DNA of 64,000 nucleotides from Paguma larvata (GCA_030068075.1 CM057832.1:78958502-79022501); one strand, 5' to 3'; shown: positions 32,226 to 45,320, numbered from the stretch's first letter. The notes: generated by a model not told the origin, from the sequence alone. Program-made: numbers and translations.

Positions 32226-32859
32226 AGAAACTTGGGGGAAGATAAACACGCTAGTGCGGTTATCACAATTGTTACCCTAAACCACTATGCGCAAGCTTTA
32301 AAAAAAAAAAAAAAGACTTAGACCGAAAGAAATGTAAGATGCTAGAGAGAGAGATACACGGTATTTGTGTTAAAACATACTAAATTCTAAGACGATTATT
32401 AAGATTATTATTTGTCTGGAGAGAAAGAAAAGGAACCAGGGAAGATAGCTGGATTTGGAGGGGTCGAGGGTCGGCTGTGAGGTCCAACAATTAAAAAGTA
32501 AGGCTTCATTTTCTTGTACATTCCAACCTCCATCCGGGACAACCTTCACCATTTTGTCCCCTGGCAACTGCTGGTTCTTTACGAACGTGCCACAGCCTCA
32601 CTGCCACTCTGATTTAACTGTTGCTTCCTGCGAGTCCCCAGCGCCCCTACTTTGGTGAATTACAGATTACGTCCTTCCTCCCTAGGCCGCGACCCGCAGC
32701 CGGCAGAAATCTATCCCCTACCATGTCCGGTGCCCGCCTTATGACGCCTTCAGAAAACGTTGGCTGAATGAATAAAATATCCGCATCATACCAGACGCAC
32801 ACCTCCCACACCAACACATACGTCAATCCCCACGGCCTCTGAGTAAAAATCCTCACGGT

Positions 32860-33470
<611 letters not shown>

Positions 33471-34139
33471 GTGCATTTTTCGGAGTGTTTTTTTTTTTTT
33501 TAACTCAGAAAGAGATGTCAGCGGCATTTAGTACTTTGAAAGCTCTTTCCGCGCCCCGAGGAAGCCGATCCGCTAGGGGACGAAGGGAGGCGTTCGTGGA
33601 GACGCCTGGGAGCGAGAGTGGGCGACGTCCGACCAGCTGTGTCGGGACACCGACCGAGCGCACCTGGGCTCGCCGGTCTTTGGCTCTTCGTCTTCTCAGT
33701 GTGCTCCCTGTTTGCCTTAAGTCAGATCCCCCGCGTACCAAAAAGAAAACTCTTGGCAATGACCCTATGCCCGTGTCTCCCCTAAAAGCGTCGTGCTACG
33801 TCCCCTGCGCGTTCCCACTTATGAACAAACTCCAGCAGGGACTCTACGCGCGCCGCCCTCGCTCCCTCCTTCCCTTTTAAGGCTTCCTCTCCCGAAGTTT
33901 CTAGAAATGCACGAGCTAGGCTGTACTGGCTTCAGTGAGTGCGTGCTTCCACTTAAACCTGCTCGCACGCATCTGATTAACTTCAATGAAGAAGAGGTGC
34001 GCGGATTACGCAGCTCCTCATTTACTCAGCTAATAATGTGTAACCTACTAGAGGCTGGGGCTGCGGTGTTAAAGGAGCCAGTGAAGGTTGGGTATCTGAG
34101 CGCCTACTTTATGGTGCGGGAGGCCGAAAAAGAACCAGT
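33471..34139. other. Intergenic, upstream of SMC5
   Basis: CpG-rich to about 33.7 kb, then ordinary. It includes a T12 run at 33,489. No repeat named. Open frames here are by-products of GC content. Confidence 0.5.
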
Positions 34140-34800
34140 GAACAACAAAGGATTAGGATAATTCCAGGCTATGCTAGGTGCTATGGAAAAAAAATAACCA
34201 AAACTAATGTGATGGGGGGAGGCACAGAGGTGATGCTTGAGCTAAACCCTAAGTGAGGAGGGTAAATGACAAAAGAGCCTTCCAGGCAAGGACAAAAGCT
34301 CCGGAGTGGGAATAAGTGGGATGTTTGAAGAACAAAGGAAAGGCCGGTGTGGATGCAGTGAAGTAAACACCATTGCATAACAGAGCCTTGCCCACCATGA
34401 CAGAGCTGAATTTTATTTTTGAAGCACTTGGAAGCCATTGGGTGGCTTTAAGCAGGAGAAGGACATGATCTGATTAAAGTTTCTTTTTTTTTTTTTTAAT
34501 GTTTGCTTATTTTTGAGAGAAAGAGCAAGACAGAGCAGGAGCAGGGGAGGGGCAGAGAGAGAGGGAGACCCAGAATCCGAAGTTGGCTCCAGGCTTCAAG
34601 CTTTGAGCTGTCAGCACAGAGCCAGTTGCCGGGCTGGAACCCACGAATTGGGAGATCATGACCTGAGCTGAAGTTGGATCCTCAACCGACTGTGCAACCC
34701 AGGCACCCCTGATTAAAGTTTTTAGATAATAACCCTGGTTGCTGTTTGGAGGGGCTTGAGCATGGAGGTGGGGAGGCCATTTAGGAAACTATTGCAGGAG
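34140..34800 (-). repeat. L2 fragment, split by a SINE
   Basis: CCTTCCAGGCAAGGAC, AGGAAAGGCCGGTGTGGATG, TTGGAAGCCATTGGGTGGCTTTAAGCAGG, GGACATGATCTGATTAAAG, then after the SINE ATAACCCTGGTTGCTGTTTGGAGG and AACTATTGCAGGAG. This is the inverted L2 ORF2 pattern. Confidence 0.7.
34483..34709 (-). mobile_element. CAN-SINE with target duplication, minus
   Basis: Poly-T at the left, reversed head CAACCCAGGCACCCC at the right. Perfect 12-bp repeats TGATTAAAGTTT at 34,471-34,482 and 34,710-34,721. Confidence 0.95.
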
Positions 34801-34801
34801 G

Positions 34802-34919
34802 GACGCCTGGGTGGCTCAGTCAGTTGAGCTTCTGACTTGAGCTCAAGTCATTATCTAGGGTTTGTGGATTCCCCCTCATGGGGCTGTCTGCTGTCATGGA
34901 GCCAGATTGGGATCCTCTG

Positions 34920-34971
<52 letters not shown>

Positions 34972-35040
34972 CCCCTCCCCTGCTTGTGCTCTCGCTGACT
35001 CAAAAATAAATGTTAAAAACAAGAAGAAGAAAGAAAGGGG
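34802..35040 (+). mobile_element. CAN-SINE with expanded CT tract, plus
   Basis: Head GACGCCTGGGTGGCTCAGTC; an uninterrupted CT run of about 45 bp (34,926-34,969) in the pyrimidine region; tail AAAAATAAATGTTAAAAAC then AAG repeats. Confidence 0.92.
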
Positions 35041-35616
35041 AAGAAAACTTGCTGTGGAACCCTGATTACTGACTCCAAGGAACACTGTTCCTTTCCCAGG
35101 TTCCTGCTTCTTCCTCTCACATGAGTGAAATCAGCGCTCTCTAAAAGTGATTACCAAAGAACATAAAATGAGGAAAAAAGCATATGAAGTTGTCACGGTT
35201 ACGAGAAATAAAAAATACTAAATACAGAAAAGAATTTTAAAACTGTCCAAATACTCAGTGTAGGAGGGCACTAGACTGTCGCTCTCTTCCATGCTACGAC
35301 AAAGTTTTTAAAAAGTAATTTGTTACCCCACTTCAAAAGCCTCAGAAGAGTCAAATTCTTTGAAGAAATGATTACATTTGGGGGCTATCCTAATGGAAAA
35401 ACAACATAGGCAGAGTAAAGGTAGTTGAGGGCAGGAACTCATTTCTGTGCCCTTATTAGTTCTTTACTGAATGAATCAAATTGTGCTTATGAACTTGACA
35501 CTTGAGAACGGGTCCCTGAGCTTATAATGACCCCACAAATGCACGCAGGCTGTGAGTTCTTATCTAAAGAGCCAGCCAGTCATACTCTGCCACCACCTTT
35601 TAAAAAGGAAAATATT
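35041..35616. other. Intergenic, unassigned
   Basis: No repeat family, conserved frame or RNA gene recognised. Confidence 0.5.
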
Positions 35617-35830
35617 GGGGCACCTGGGTGGCTCAGTTGGTTGAACGGCCGACTTCAACTCAGGTCATGATCTCACGGTCTGTGAGTTCAAGCCCCGTGT
35701 CAGGCTCTATGCTGATGGCTCAGAGCCTGGAGCCTGCTTGGGATTCTGTGTCTCCCTCTCTCTCTGCCCTTCTCCTGCTCACACTCTGTCTCTCAAAAAT
35801 AAATAAAAACATTAAAAATAAATTTTAAAG
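35617..35830 (+). mobile_element. CAN-SINE with target duplication, plus
   Basis: Head GGGGCACCTGGGTGGCTCAG. Perfect 14-bp repeats AAAAGGAAAATATT at 35,603-35,616 and 35,831-35,844. Confidence 0.96.
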
Positions 35831-36159
35831 AAAAGGAAAATATTATTACTTTTGCTTCTAATTACAAAACCAGTACATGTTAAGTACATGCACTTTTGGG
35901 AACACGGGGAAAGACATACACAAAGATAAGTTTTCTCCAGTTACTCTACTCAGACTAACCACTGCTAAGGCGTTAGTGTATGTTTTATCTTTTTTCCTTG
36001 TGGATGTATGATATACTCCTTTTTCTCCCTCTGCCAAAAAAACCCCAGGATGATGCTGCATGAAATATATTATTTTATAATACTCTTATTTAACCGTCTT
36101 TTTCTCACACAATATATTATGTAGGTATTTCCATGCCATTGAATATTTTTCTGTGACAT

Positions 36160-36613
36160 AGTTTTTGTTTGTTTGTTTGTGTAAGTCTATTTATTGATAG
36201 GAGCACCGGGGTGGCTAAGTCAGTTAAGCATCTGACTTTGGCTCAGGTCATGATCTCATGGTTCATGGGTTCGAGCCCCATATTGGGCTTCTCACTGACA
36301 GTGCAGAGTCTGCCTGGGATTCTCTCTCCGTTTCTCTTCCCCTCCCTCCTTTGCTCTCTCTCTCTCCCTCTCTCTCTCTCTCTCTCATTCTCCTTCTCTC
36401 CCTCACTCCAAATTTTGAGAGAGGGAGTGAAGGAGAGAGAGAATTTGAACAGGAAAAGGGCAGAAAGAGAGGGAGAAAGAGAAAATCCCAAGTAGAGTCC
36501 CCACTATCAGCGCAGAGCCCAACATGAGGCTCAAGCCCACCAACGGTGAGATCATGACCTCAGCCCAAACCAAGAGTAAGACGCTTAACCGACTGAGCCA
36601 CCCAGGCGCCCCC
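36160..36613 (-). mobile_element. CAN-SINE, minus, interrupted by a second SINE
   Basis: The tail side (GTTTTTGTTTGTTTGTTTG, TCTATTTATTGA) lies left of 36,200 and the body resumes at about 36,410 with GAGAGAGGGAGTGAAGGAGAG, ending with reversed head GAGCCACCCAGGCGCCCCC. Flanks TGACATAGTTTTT and TGACGTAGTTTTT fit one target duplication around the whole composite. Confidence 0.75.
36201..36409 (+). mobile_element. CAN-SINE, plus, nested in a minus SINE
   Basis: Head GAGCACCGGGGTGGCTAAGTC, TTCGAGCCCCATATTGGGC, long CT tract. Its A tail is missing or merged into the host SINE at CCAAATTTTGAGAG. Confidence 0.85.
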
Positions 36614-37148
36614 ATGACGTAGTTTTTTTAAGTAACCATATAGTGTTCCATCAAACAGGTGTACTGTAATTGATTTAAATACTTCTTTTTTACTGGACTC
36701 TGTGTGACTGGTAGTTAGCATGAACCAGAGATACTCTGGCGGACTCTACTAGCTCAGTGCTTCTTAATATTCCTTAATGATTTCGCACACCCATAGAAGT
36801 ATACACATTTGGTTTCTTACACTGGTGAAAACCGTCTTGAAAGGGGTGGTGGTAGAGAGACAGAGGAAGATGGTCTCCGGAAATAGAATATCAACTGATG
36901 AGAACCTGACGCTAAAGAATGAGTGAGTGAGCCGCAACAGCTAATTCCGTACTCCAGGACTTAAAGTCCAGGCATCAGCTGAGTTCATCGTGCCAGTTTT
37001 TACTGGCTAATACATGTGGCCAAGCAATTGTATTGAACTTTCTACTCACCAAGGAGTAAGTCACCAGGGGCCATTTTGAGTGACAGCCTTGTCATTCTGC
37101 CAAAACTTTTAAACTGATGCAAACAAAAAGCTGGCAGAAAGGGGCAGG

Positions 37149-37370
37149 CTCGGGGCTCCTGGGTGGCTCGGTAAGGCAAGCGTCTGACTCTTGGTTTTGG
37201 CTCAGGTGGCGATCTCGTGGTTCATGAGTCTGAGTCCCTCATGGGGCTCTGTGCTGACAGGGCAGAGCCTGCTTGTGATTTTCTCTCTCCCCTTCTCTCT
37301 CTGTCCCTCCCCTGCTCATGAGCTCTCTCTGTCCCTCTCTCGAAACAAATAAACTTTAAAAAGTTAAAAA
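37149..37370 (+). mobile_element. CAN-SINE with target duplication, plus
   Basis: Head GGGGCTCCTGGGTGGCTCGG. 12-bp repeats GAAAGGGGCAGG at 37,137-37,148 and 37,371-37,382. Confidence 0.95.
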
Positions 37371-37382
37371 GAAAGGGGCAGG

Positions 37383-38000
37383 ATCAAACATTATGAATAT
37401 ACTTCACCTCCCCCTCAAAATGCCACCTTCTGTGTTGTCTTTCTTGCCTTTACTCTAAGCCCTTGATAATGGTGCTAGGGTAGCAAGAAGGTGTGGCAAG
37501 ATACACGAACAGAGACTCTGCAGAGGCCACATGGACTAAGATGGTTTACTCTTCCAGTTGTGATAAGAAGGTTCGCAGGATAACAGAGATGATCTTGTCT
37601 GGTTTATGCTCCAAGTGAGAGGAAATGCTACCTTTGCTTCTGGCAAATTCACACAGTGGAAAAGTGAGCCCCCGAGGCTTCAAAAGGAGGGAAAAAGATG
37701 CTTGAAACTGAAGTCCTTGGGACCTAGAAACAACCCCTTATCCCCACTTTCTGATTAACCTTGTTAAAGAAAGGTTGGGGAAGATGTAGGCAGGGATGAG
37801 GGGTTCTGAGGACAGTGAGCACCCTTCCCACGGAGGCATGTACACCCCATCGAGCCAGCTTCTGCTAGAGATAAGGATACCTTATGTCTAAAGATTTTAA
37901 CTTTAAAAAAATTGTTTCTAACATCATAGAGAAGCTGTAAACAATCAAAATATCTGCTTCTTCTTCCCGTGGTGTTATCAGTATTGGAATTGGTTGTGGT
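37383..38000. other. Intergenic, unassigned
   Basis: Apparently unique sequence with no gene or repeat recognised. 38,100-39,000 is likewise unassigned. Confidence 0.5.
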
Positions 38001-38100
38001 AATAGCTATAGTATGAGTATAGTAGCTAATACTAACAGCACGTACCATATACCAGCTACTGCTCTGAATACCTTTTCATAACTCATTTTTATATTATGAC
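38001..38100 (-). repeat. MIR fragment
   Basis: ACCATATACCAGCTACTGCTCTGAATACC resembles the inverted MIR 3' part. Confidence 0.5.
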
Positions 38101-39000
38101 AATATCTCAACAGATTTGCGTCTTTCTCAAATTTCTATCTCTTGGATACAAAAACCAACTGAAAGATTGAAAAATCTTTAGGAATTAATATCAGGTTTCA
38201 AATGTTCTTTGTAACGTGTCATGATGGAGAGTCTATATAGCTAAATGTGCCTTCATTTCTTTTTTAGGATATGAAATGGGAAGAACAGTATTAAATTGCT
38301 CCGAAAGAAATTTACCTTCGATTTCAGAAAGATCAGGAACAGCATCCTATGAGCAATCTCCTCCGCCAGTCCTTGCAAAATGAATTGATTGTCCCCCTTG
38401 CTCAGACTAGTCGGGGGTATCCAGGGGAAGAGTGAGTGTTTCCCCTCATGCCCTGTGACTTCCCAAAGGAGAGAAAGTTGGTAATTGTCAGAACCATGCT
38501 AAATCTGTGGAAATCAGCTACACAAATTATAAAATAAACTCTCCCAGAAACTTGTTGGTTTTAAGTTCTCACTCCCACCACTTTGATTGACAGCCGTAAC
38601 ATTCTTTTTATAATTAAAATTGTATTTGTGCTTTTGTTATTATTTCAGGCAGTTGGAAAACTCAAAAAGAACTCAAACCAGAAACCAACAACGATGCATG
38701 CATATTCCTACAACCAAGAATTAACACTGTTAACAATGGGGCATGATTTTATTGTCTTCCCATTATCTGCTTTCTAAACAATTACCCATGAGACACGTGC
38801 AGTGCATTCTCTTCTTAAAAATTAGAACAATGCAGATCAAATCAGTGTGCATTTGACATTTTTTTCTCAAGCTTGTTGCTGTACTCCTTATTTTCTAGAG
38901 TTAAATACTGCTATACGCTTGTTCAGTGTGTAATATGATGTCCTTTAAGGCCATTTTTATATTTACATGCATTTTTACCTACAGAAAATACGTAGTAATA

Positions 39001-39100
39001 TTTTGAGTGTGAATGCATTACATAAATGCATTATATAAAGACATAAGATATTTTGAGTGTGAATGCATTACATAAATGTATTATATAAAGGTATAAGATA
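39001..39100. repeat. 50-bp tandem duplication
   Basis: Two adjacent 50-bp units beginning TTTTGAGTGTGAATGCATTA, at 39,001-39,050 and 39,051-39,100. They differ at three positions (GCATTA/GTATTA and AAGACAT/AAGGTAT). Confidence 0.95.
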
Positions 39101-39588
39101 TTACATGCATACATATATAAATGCATTAACATTCAAACTATGGTAAGAATAGTTATGAAATTTTGTTTTTCACACGGAAATGTATTTTTGAGATAGATCC
39201 ATGTTGAAACATATAAAACCGATTCCTTTTTAACTGCTGTAGGGATTTCATATGCCTGTGTCTCACTTTATCCATTGCTCTGATTTGACACATAGATTGC
39301 TTCCAATTTTCCATTTTTACAAACATGGCTTCAGAGAATATCCTCAGACACATCTTTATGTATATGTGCTAGCATTTCTCTAGGATAGATACCAAGAATT
39401 AAAATTGCTAGACTATATACCATACTAATTACTTTCCTTCAGTTTCTTGACATTGTTGTATGTGGCCAATTTCTTACTAAGTGTGATTGTTTGAGAACTA
39501 TGTGAAAACAAAATAGCTCTCTTTCTTCACCTCTTTTTAGTCTTGGCCTTGGCCCAATGACTGGCTGTTCCCTGTCTGTTGCTCCTGC

Positions 39589-39590
<2 letters not shown>

Positions 39591-39621
<31 letters not shown>
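39591..39621. repeat. (AC)n microsatellite
   Basis: About 15 uninterrupted AC units. Confidence 0.98.
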
Positions 39622-39624
<3 letters not shown>

Positions 39625-39765
39625 CTGTCCTCTACACAGTACTCTCTTTTTCCCACAAGATCTAAGTTCTACGGGGGCCCTAAAGCGTATAGTTTTGAAG
39701 CCCCTCTGAAAAAAACACAAAATTACAAATTAGGATGGTGATTATTTATTTCAGAATGAGCAGAA

Positions 39766-39998
39766 ACCCCAGGCTTGGCACTGTTGACTTTTGGGGTAAG
39801 ATAAAATCCTTTTCTGGGGGAGGGGAGGAGGAGGCAGCTGTCCTGTGCATTGTGGGATTTCAGCAGCATCCTAGGCCTCTATGTACTAGGAGCCAGTAGC
39901 GCCTCCCCAGATTTGACAACAAAAAATGTCTCCAGACATTGGGAAATGTCCCCTAAGGAGTAAAACTGCCCGTCTCCCCAGAAGCGTCACTCTCATCC
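39766..39998 (-). mobile_element. MER5A-like hAT-Charlie remnant
   Basis: GGCACTGTTGACTTTTGGGG, GCAGCTGTCCTGTGCATTGTGGGAT, ATGTCTCCAGACATTGGGAAATGTCCCC match the inverted MER5A consensus. Non-autonomous, no frame. Confidence 0.8.
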
Positions 39999-40274
39999 TA
40001 CCTATACTTTCCGAGTACAGAAAAAGAAGGAAACCTTTCCGACTCCTCTTATGAGTCTAACCATGTCTAAATCCCCCAGTTTCTTGGAAAACTTCTATTA
40101 ATTAATAGAGTCCTATCTATCCTGTTCATGGACATATGTGCAAATATGTAGCAATGTTCATAAAAGTAAATATATCATGACCTAATTGTGTTTGTTTTAG
40201 GAATTCAAGGTTGATTAAATACTAGCAAATCAAGTGAATTGCTATGATTCTTCAGATTAAAAAATTACAGGAGA

Positions 40275-40369
40275 GGGGGTGACGGGCACTAAAGAGGGCA
40301 CTTGTTGGGATGAACACTGGGTGTTATATGTAAACCAATTTGAAAATAAACTACTTAAGTAAAAAAAAG
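40275..40369 (+). mobile_element. 5'-truncated young L1 3' end with target duplication
   Basis: GCACTTGTTGGGATGAACACTGGG, ATGTAAACCAATTTGAAAATAAACTA and a short A tail match the last 95 bp of the 46.3-kb L1. 10-bp repeats TTACAGGAGA at 40,265-40,274 and 40,370-40,379. Confidence 0.9.
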
Positions 40370-40719
40370 TTACAGGAGATAAATAAAGGCAGAAAAAGAA
40401 AAGCACTCCATTGTTTTCAACACACATTCATGGTGGAAATTTCTCGGAAAATAACAAATAGAAGAAAACTCCCCTTGACCAGGAAAAGGCAACTGCAGAA
40501 CCCTTCAGCAAACTCATGTTCAATGATGGAATGTTTAGAAATATTCTCTCAAGTTCTGGAACAAGTTAGGACGATTCTATGACTCCTTCTATTGAGCACT
40601 TTATTGGAGATCTTCGCCTGCCAAATCACTTAAGAAAATAGAGCAGAGGAGGAGTTAAAAAAGAAAAACGCAAACTGGCCTTATTAAGAAATCTACAGCA
40701 AAAGAAAATTACTCTAGGC

Positions 40720-41190
40720 AGCATAATGGCTCTTCCAAAATGCCCACATTGTAATCCCCGGGGACTTGTGAATAGGACACCTACATGGCAAAAGGGAATT
40801 CGCAGAGATGATGAAGTGAAGGATCTCGAGATGGGGGATTATTCTGGTTCATCCAGTGGGCGTGTATCATCAAAAGGGTCCTTCAAAGAGAGACGGGGGA
40901 GGGTCAGAGTCAGACAATGAAAGCAGATGTCAGAGGGAGGGCACAGCTGGAGGTGGGCCATGAGCCAAGGAATGTGGGAAACCTCTAAAGCCTGGAAAAG
41001 ACAAGAAATGGATTTCCTGCTGGAGCCTCCACTAGAAACCCAGCCCTGCTGAAACCTTAATTTTAGCTCCACGAGATTGATTTTCAGGACTCTGACTTCC
41101 AGAACTGTGAGATAACGAATGTGTTGTTTTGTGCCACAGAGAGCGTGGTAATGTGTTACAGCAGCAGTAGGAAATGTGTGTAAAGATAGA
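40720..41190 (+). repeat. MLT1-type solo LTR
   Basis: AATCCCCGGGGACTTGTGAATAGG, TACATGGCAAAAGGGAATTCGCAGA, AAGGATCTCGAGATGGGG, CATCAAAAGGGTCCTTC, TTCCAGAACTGTGAGATAACG, GTTACAGCAGCAGTAGGAAA follow the MLT1 (ERVL-MaLR) LTR order. An ancient relic with no coding capacity; the short frame at 40,726-40,920 is incidental. Confidence 0.75.
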
Positions 41191-41199
41191 GTCCGTTCT

Positions 41200-42670
41200 G
41201 AGAAATAATGGCTAGCTTAGCAGGTTGGCTGGATATAATTCCAGATAAATCACGCACTTAAAGGGAATAGGCAAAAGTTTAGTTTTTTAGAAGAAACCAT
41301 ATGGGAATATCTTTAAAAACACAGGACAGGGAAGAGTTTAAGACAAAAAATATATAAATCATAAAGAACATAAAAAGATTATGAATTCATATATATTAAA
41401 AACTAAGGCCTTTCATTAATCAAATTCACCACAATAGGGCGGGGAGGCTACAAGCCACAAGGTGAAAACAAAAACAAAAACAAAAACAAAACCACAAAAA
41501 GACGATATTTGCAACTCTTATAATAAACAGAAGCTTGGGGTGCCTGGGCGGTTCTATCGGTTAAGCACCTGACTCTAGATTTCCGTCCTGATCTCAGGTT
41601 GTGATTCCACGGTTTATGAGTTCAAGCCCCACATCAGGTTCCACGCTGGCAGTGTGGAGCCTGCTTAGGATTCCCTCTCTTTCTCTGTCTCTCTCTCTCT
41701 CTTTTCTCTCTGTCCCTCCCCAACTCTCTCACTCTCGCTCTCTCAAAGTAAGTAAATAAACTTAAAAAAAAATAAACAAAAGCTTACTATCTGGAATATT
41801 AAGAGAATTCCTACTAATCTGTAAGAAAAAGATACACAGCTCAGTAGAAATATAGGCAAAGTAAACAGGCAATTCGTGTAAGGTGAAATGCATGTGGTCG
41901 TAGACCATATGACAAGAGGCTCAATTTAATTCGTAACTAGAGAAATGCAAATTAAAACCTCAATTAAATGCCATTTCAGCATTATCAGATTGGCAATAGT
42001 GAAAATCTGACATTAGCAGGTTTGGGGTACCACCTGCACCGGTAGGAGTTGTGTAGATTAGTGCAGCCTGTTGGCAAACAGTTTCTCCTGATTTGGTAGA
42101 GCATACATCTATTGTACAAAACAGCAATTCACATATTAGACATGCAACCCAAAGATATTCTTTCCCACGGGTACCTGGGCACTCATGCGAAAAAATATTT
42201 TAGCAGCATTGTCATAATCACCAACTCAAATACTCCTCGATGATAGAACTAATTAATAAATTGTGGTCTAATCATTTAATGGACTACCACGCCGTAATGA
42301 AAATGAATGACCTACAGCTAGAAATTCAGCATCGCTGACTCTCAAAAATAGTTTTGAACAAAAAAGACAAACGACGATGAATTAGTAGATAAAGATTCTC
42401 TCTGCATAATTTTTAAAAGGCAACAAAAGTAAACAATATATTGTTAGGATGCATCCACATGAATTAGGACCACAGAATACAAAGGGAAGGAATGATTGAC
42501 ATGAATTTTAGGATAATGGCTACCTTTCTGGGCAAGGAAGGGTATGTGACGGGGCCCTACTCCACACGGTGCCTCCACGTTGTTGAGAGTGTTCTCTTTC
42601 TCATGCTGTATCTATGGTATATGAGTCTTCATTTTATTATTATTCTTTAATATTTACAAACATGCCATAC
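41200..42670 (+). repeat. Old L1 3' half, plus, split by a SINE
   Basis: ACGATATTTGCAACTCTTATAATAAAC, AACTAGAGAAATGCAAATTAAAACC, GGACTACCACGCCGTAATGAAAATGAATGA: C-terminal ORF2 and 3'UTR phrases of an ancient L1M. No frame survives. Confidence 0.65.
41537..41774 (+). mobile_element. CAN-SINE, plus, nested in old L1
   Basis: Head GGGGTGCCTGGGCGGTTCTATC. Flanks AACAGAAGCTT and AACAAAAGCTT form a near-perfect target duplication. Confidence 0.93.
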
Positions 42671-43549
42671 ACTGTTTTACAGTTAAATTTTGTGTCACGT
42701 CAAAAATTAAGACCTTTCTAACTGAGGAAAAAAAAGAATCTACACCATATCCATGTAATTCACCAAGCTAAAAGATTAAAGGGGGAAAATCGTACTATCT
42801 CATCAGACTCAAAGGAGCAAGTGATAAAGGCCAATGATATGTGTAATAAGTTCTTAGAAAACCATGCATGGCACGCAAGTTTCTTAACTTGATAAGTGCT
42901 GCTGATCAAAAGCCTGGCGCACACAGGATAATTAATGGAGAAACTTTCTGTTCGTTCTCATTAAGATCAAAAGAAAGACACCAAAATCCCCCCATTGAAG
43001 ATTCTAGATAATGCTGTCAGATGAGAAAACGCATTAAGAGATTTCAAGGTTCAGGGCTGTGTTTTCTCTGCTCCCTTCACTCTGTCCCTCGCCCACTCCT
43101 CTTCACCCTGCTCTGTGGCCTGAGAGATTCGATGCTATGACCTGCACCATCCAGGCTCACTTGGCCTCGGACTTTTGATTGGGTTTACGGGTGGGATTGG
43201 AGAATAGCTGTGTTTTAGAGGTGGCTGTGTTCTTCCACCTCTGGCTATAGTCCCTCTCCTACAACCTTTCCCCAAGACCGTAGCTCTTCCTGGGCTTGGC
43301 AACAGCTCCTTTGGTCCTTCGGGCCTACTTGCTGGCTGTTTCCATTTGCCATAACAAATGTAAATAATGAAACATACCGATAGCCTCGTATTCTCAACTC
43401 ACGGCACAATCTGAGAACACTCATGGAATGCTCAAAGCCCTAAAACAGGCTCTTGGGGTGGGTGTCTCCTTTGCCTGGGTCTAGGGAAGTACTTGTAGGT
43501 TTAACTTGTTAGTCTAATTCTTGAGATGCTTGCACAGATTATTAATTCT
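42671..43549. other. Intergenic, mostly unassigned
   Basis: 42,720-43,010 has weak L1-like character. 43,040-43,400 is pyrimidine-rich and may be an old repeat I cannot name. No gene seen. Confidence 0.4.
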
Positions 43550-44110
43550 TTCCCTACTTGATGTTTGTTTTTATTGGATTAATGTATGCTCTTTCTGTTT
43601 TCCTTCTTACCTTCTTTAGATTTTCTGTTCCTTTTCCCGACTTCTTGAGTGTGTTGCTTGGCTCAATAATTTTCTCTTTTTTTCAGTTTTTAAATTAACT
43701 ATTTAAGGTGACTGGATTCTTTTCATGTATTGATTTAGCTACGTCCCATCAATGTTGATAGGTGGTACTTTTACTATCATTGATAGAGATACGGTTTGAC
43801 TTAGAACTTTTCAGCTTGAAAATGGTGAGAAAGCAATACATAGTAGAAACCGTCCTTCAGATTTTGAATGTGGATCTTTTCCTGGGTTGGTGATATACAA
43901 CATTCCTTTCTGGTGCTGGGCAGGGGCAGGGCCTGCAGCTCCCAGTCAGTCCTGGGATCACAAGAGTAAAGAACCGACCACCATTCTGTACCCAGACAAC
44001 CATTCTGTTTTTCACAGTTTCAAGAAATTACATACAACATTCAACACTTTGTTATTATTTTATAATAAATGGCTTTGTCTGACTATAGGCTAATGTAAAT
44101 ATTTAGAGCA

Positions 44111-44328
44111 TTTTTTTTAAGTTTATTTATTTTGGGGGCGGCAGGGGTAGAGAGAAAGACAGACAAAGAGAGAGGGAGAGAGAGAGAGAGAGAGAGAGAA
44201 TCCCAAGCAGGCTCCGCACTGTCAGAGCAGAGCCTGATGTGGGGCTCGAACCCACAAATCTTGAGATCATGACCTGAGCCAAAGTCAAGAGTTGGACACT
44301 TAACCTACTGAGCCCCCCAGGTGCCCCG
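44111..44328 (-). mobile_element. CAN-SINE, minus
   Basis: T-rich start TTTTTTTTAAGTTTATTTAT; GA-rich run of about 20 bp near 44,178; reversed head CCCCCCAGGTGCCCC. Confidence 0.92.
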
Positions 44329-44482
44329 TGTTCTGAGCGTGTTTAAGGTAGGCTAGGCTAAGCTATGACGATCAGTAGGTTGATTTAAATGCATTTTTGC
44401 CTCATGATATTTTCAACTTACAATGGGTTTGTCAGACATAACCCCATTGTAAGTTGAGGAATATCTGTATTTTTATATATTC

Positions 44483-44485
<3 letters not shown>

Positions 44486-44521
<36 letters not shown>

Positions 44522-44529
44522 CACACACA
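44486..44529. repeat. (TA)n-(AC)n compound microsatellite
   Basis: About 14 TA steps followed by GTACACACACACACAC. Confidence 0.95.
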
Positions 44530-45100
44530 TGCATATGAAAAATACAAGATTTCTTCGTTGTTTATCTGAAAATGTCATGATTTTATCCTTCTGAATGCTA
44601 AAATTCCCAGGTGACATGATTTTCTCTCAATGGGTTCAAGGTATTATTCCAGGGTCTTCATACTTTCCTCATGGTTTAGAAGTTTGATTTTGTTTCATTT
44701 TTATTCCTTTGTAATTCATCTGTCTTTTTCCATCTGGTTGCATTTGAAATCTGTTTCACAGTTTCATAATGACGGATCGAGGTGCGGATTTAGTTTCACT
44801 AATTGCTCAGATTTGTTAGACTTCCTGATTTTGAACATTTTTATCTATAACCAATTCTCAAACAGTCTAATATTCCCTTTGAATATTCCCTCCCCTGATT
44901 CTCTCTCTTGGGAAACCTCATTGTTCACGCTGGATAGTGTCAATCTCTGCTGCCTTCGTATTTTTCATTTCTTTCTCTCTCTGTATTGCATTCATATTAT
45001 TACCTGATATTCTGGTTCACCAGGTTCTCTTCTGTTAAGTATGTCTTCTTAGATATTTGCCTTTTCCATTGAATTTTTAATTTTAATGACTATATTTTTC

Positions 45101-45320
45101 CTTTTTTTAAAATTTTTTTAACGTTTATTTATTTTTGAGAGACATAGAGACAGTATGAGCAGGGGAAGGGCAGAGAGAGAGGGAGATACAGAATCTGAAG
45201 CAGGCTCCAGACTCTGAGCCGTCAGCACAGAGCCCGACACGGGGTTCGAACCCACAGACCATGAGATCATGACCTGAGCCGAAGTCGGCCGCTTAACCGA
45301 CGGAGCCACCCAGGCGCCCC
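45101..45320 (-). mobile_element. CAN-SINE with target duplication, minus
   Basis: Perfect 16-bp repeats AATGACTATATTTTTC at 45,085-45,100 and 45,321-45,336; reversed head GAGCCACCCAGGCGCCCC. Confidence 0.97.

Noticed and set aside
40726..40920. 64-codon plus frame
   Set aside because: Lies within an MLT1 LTR.
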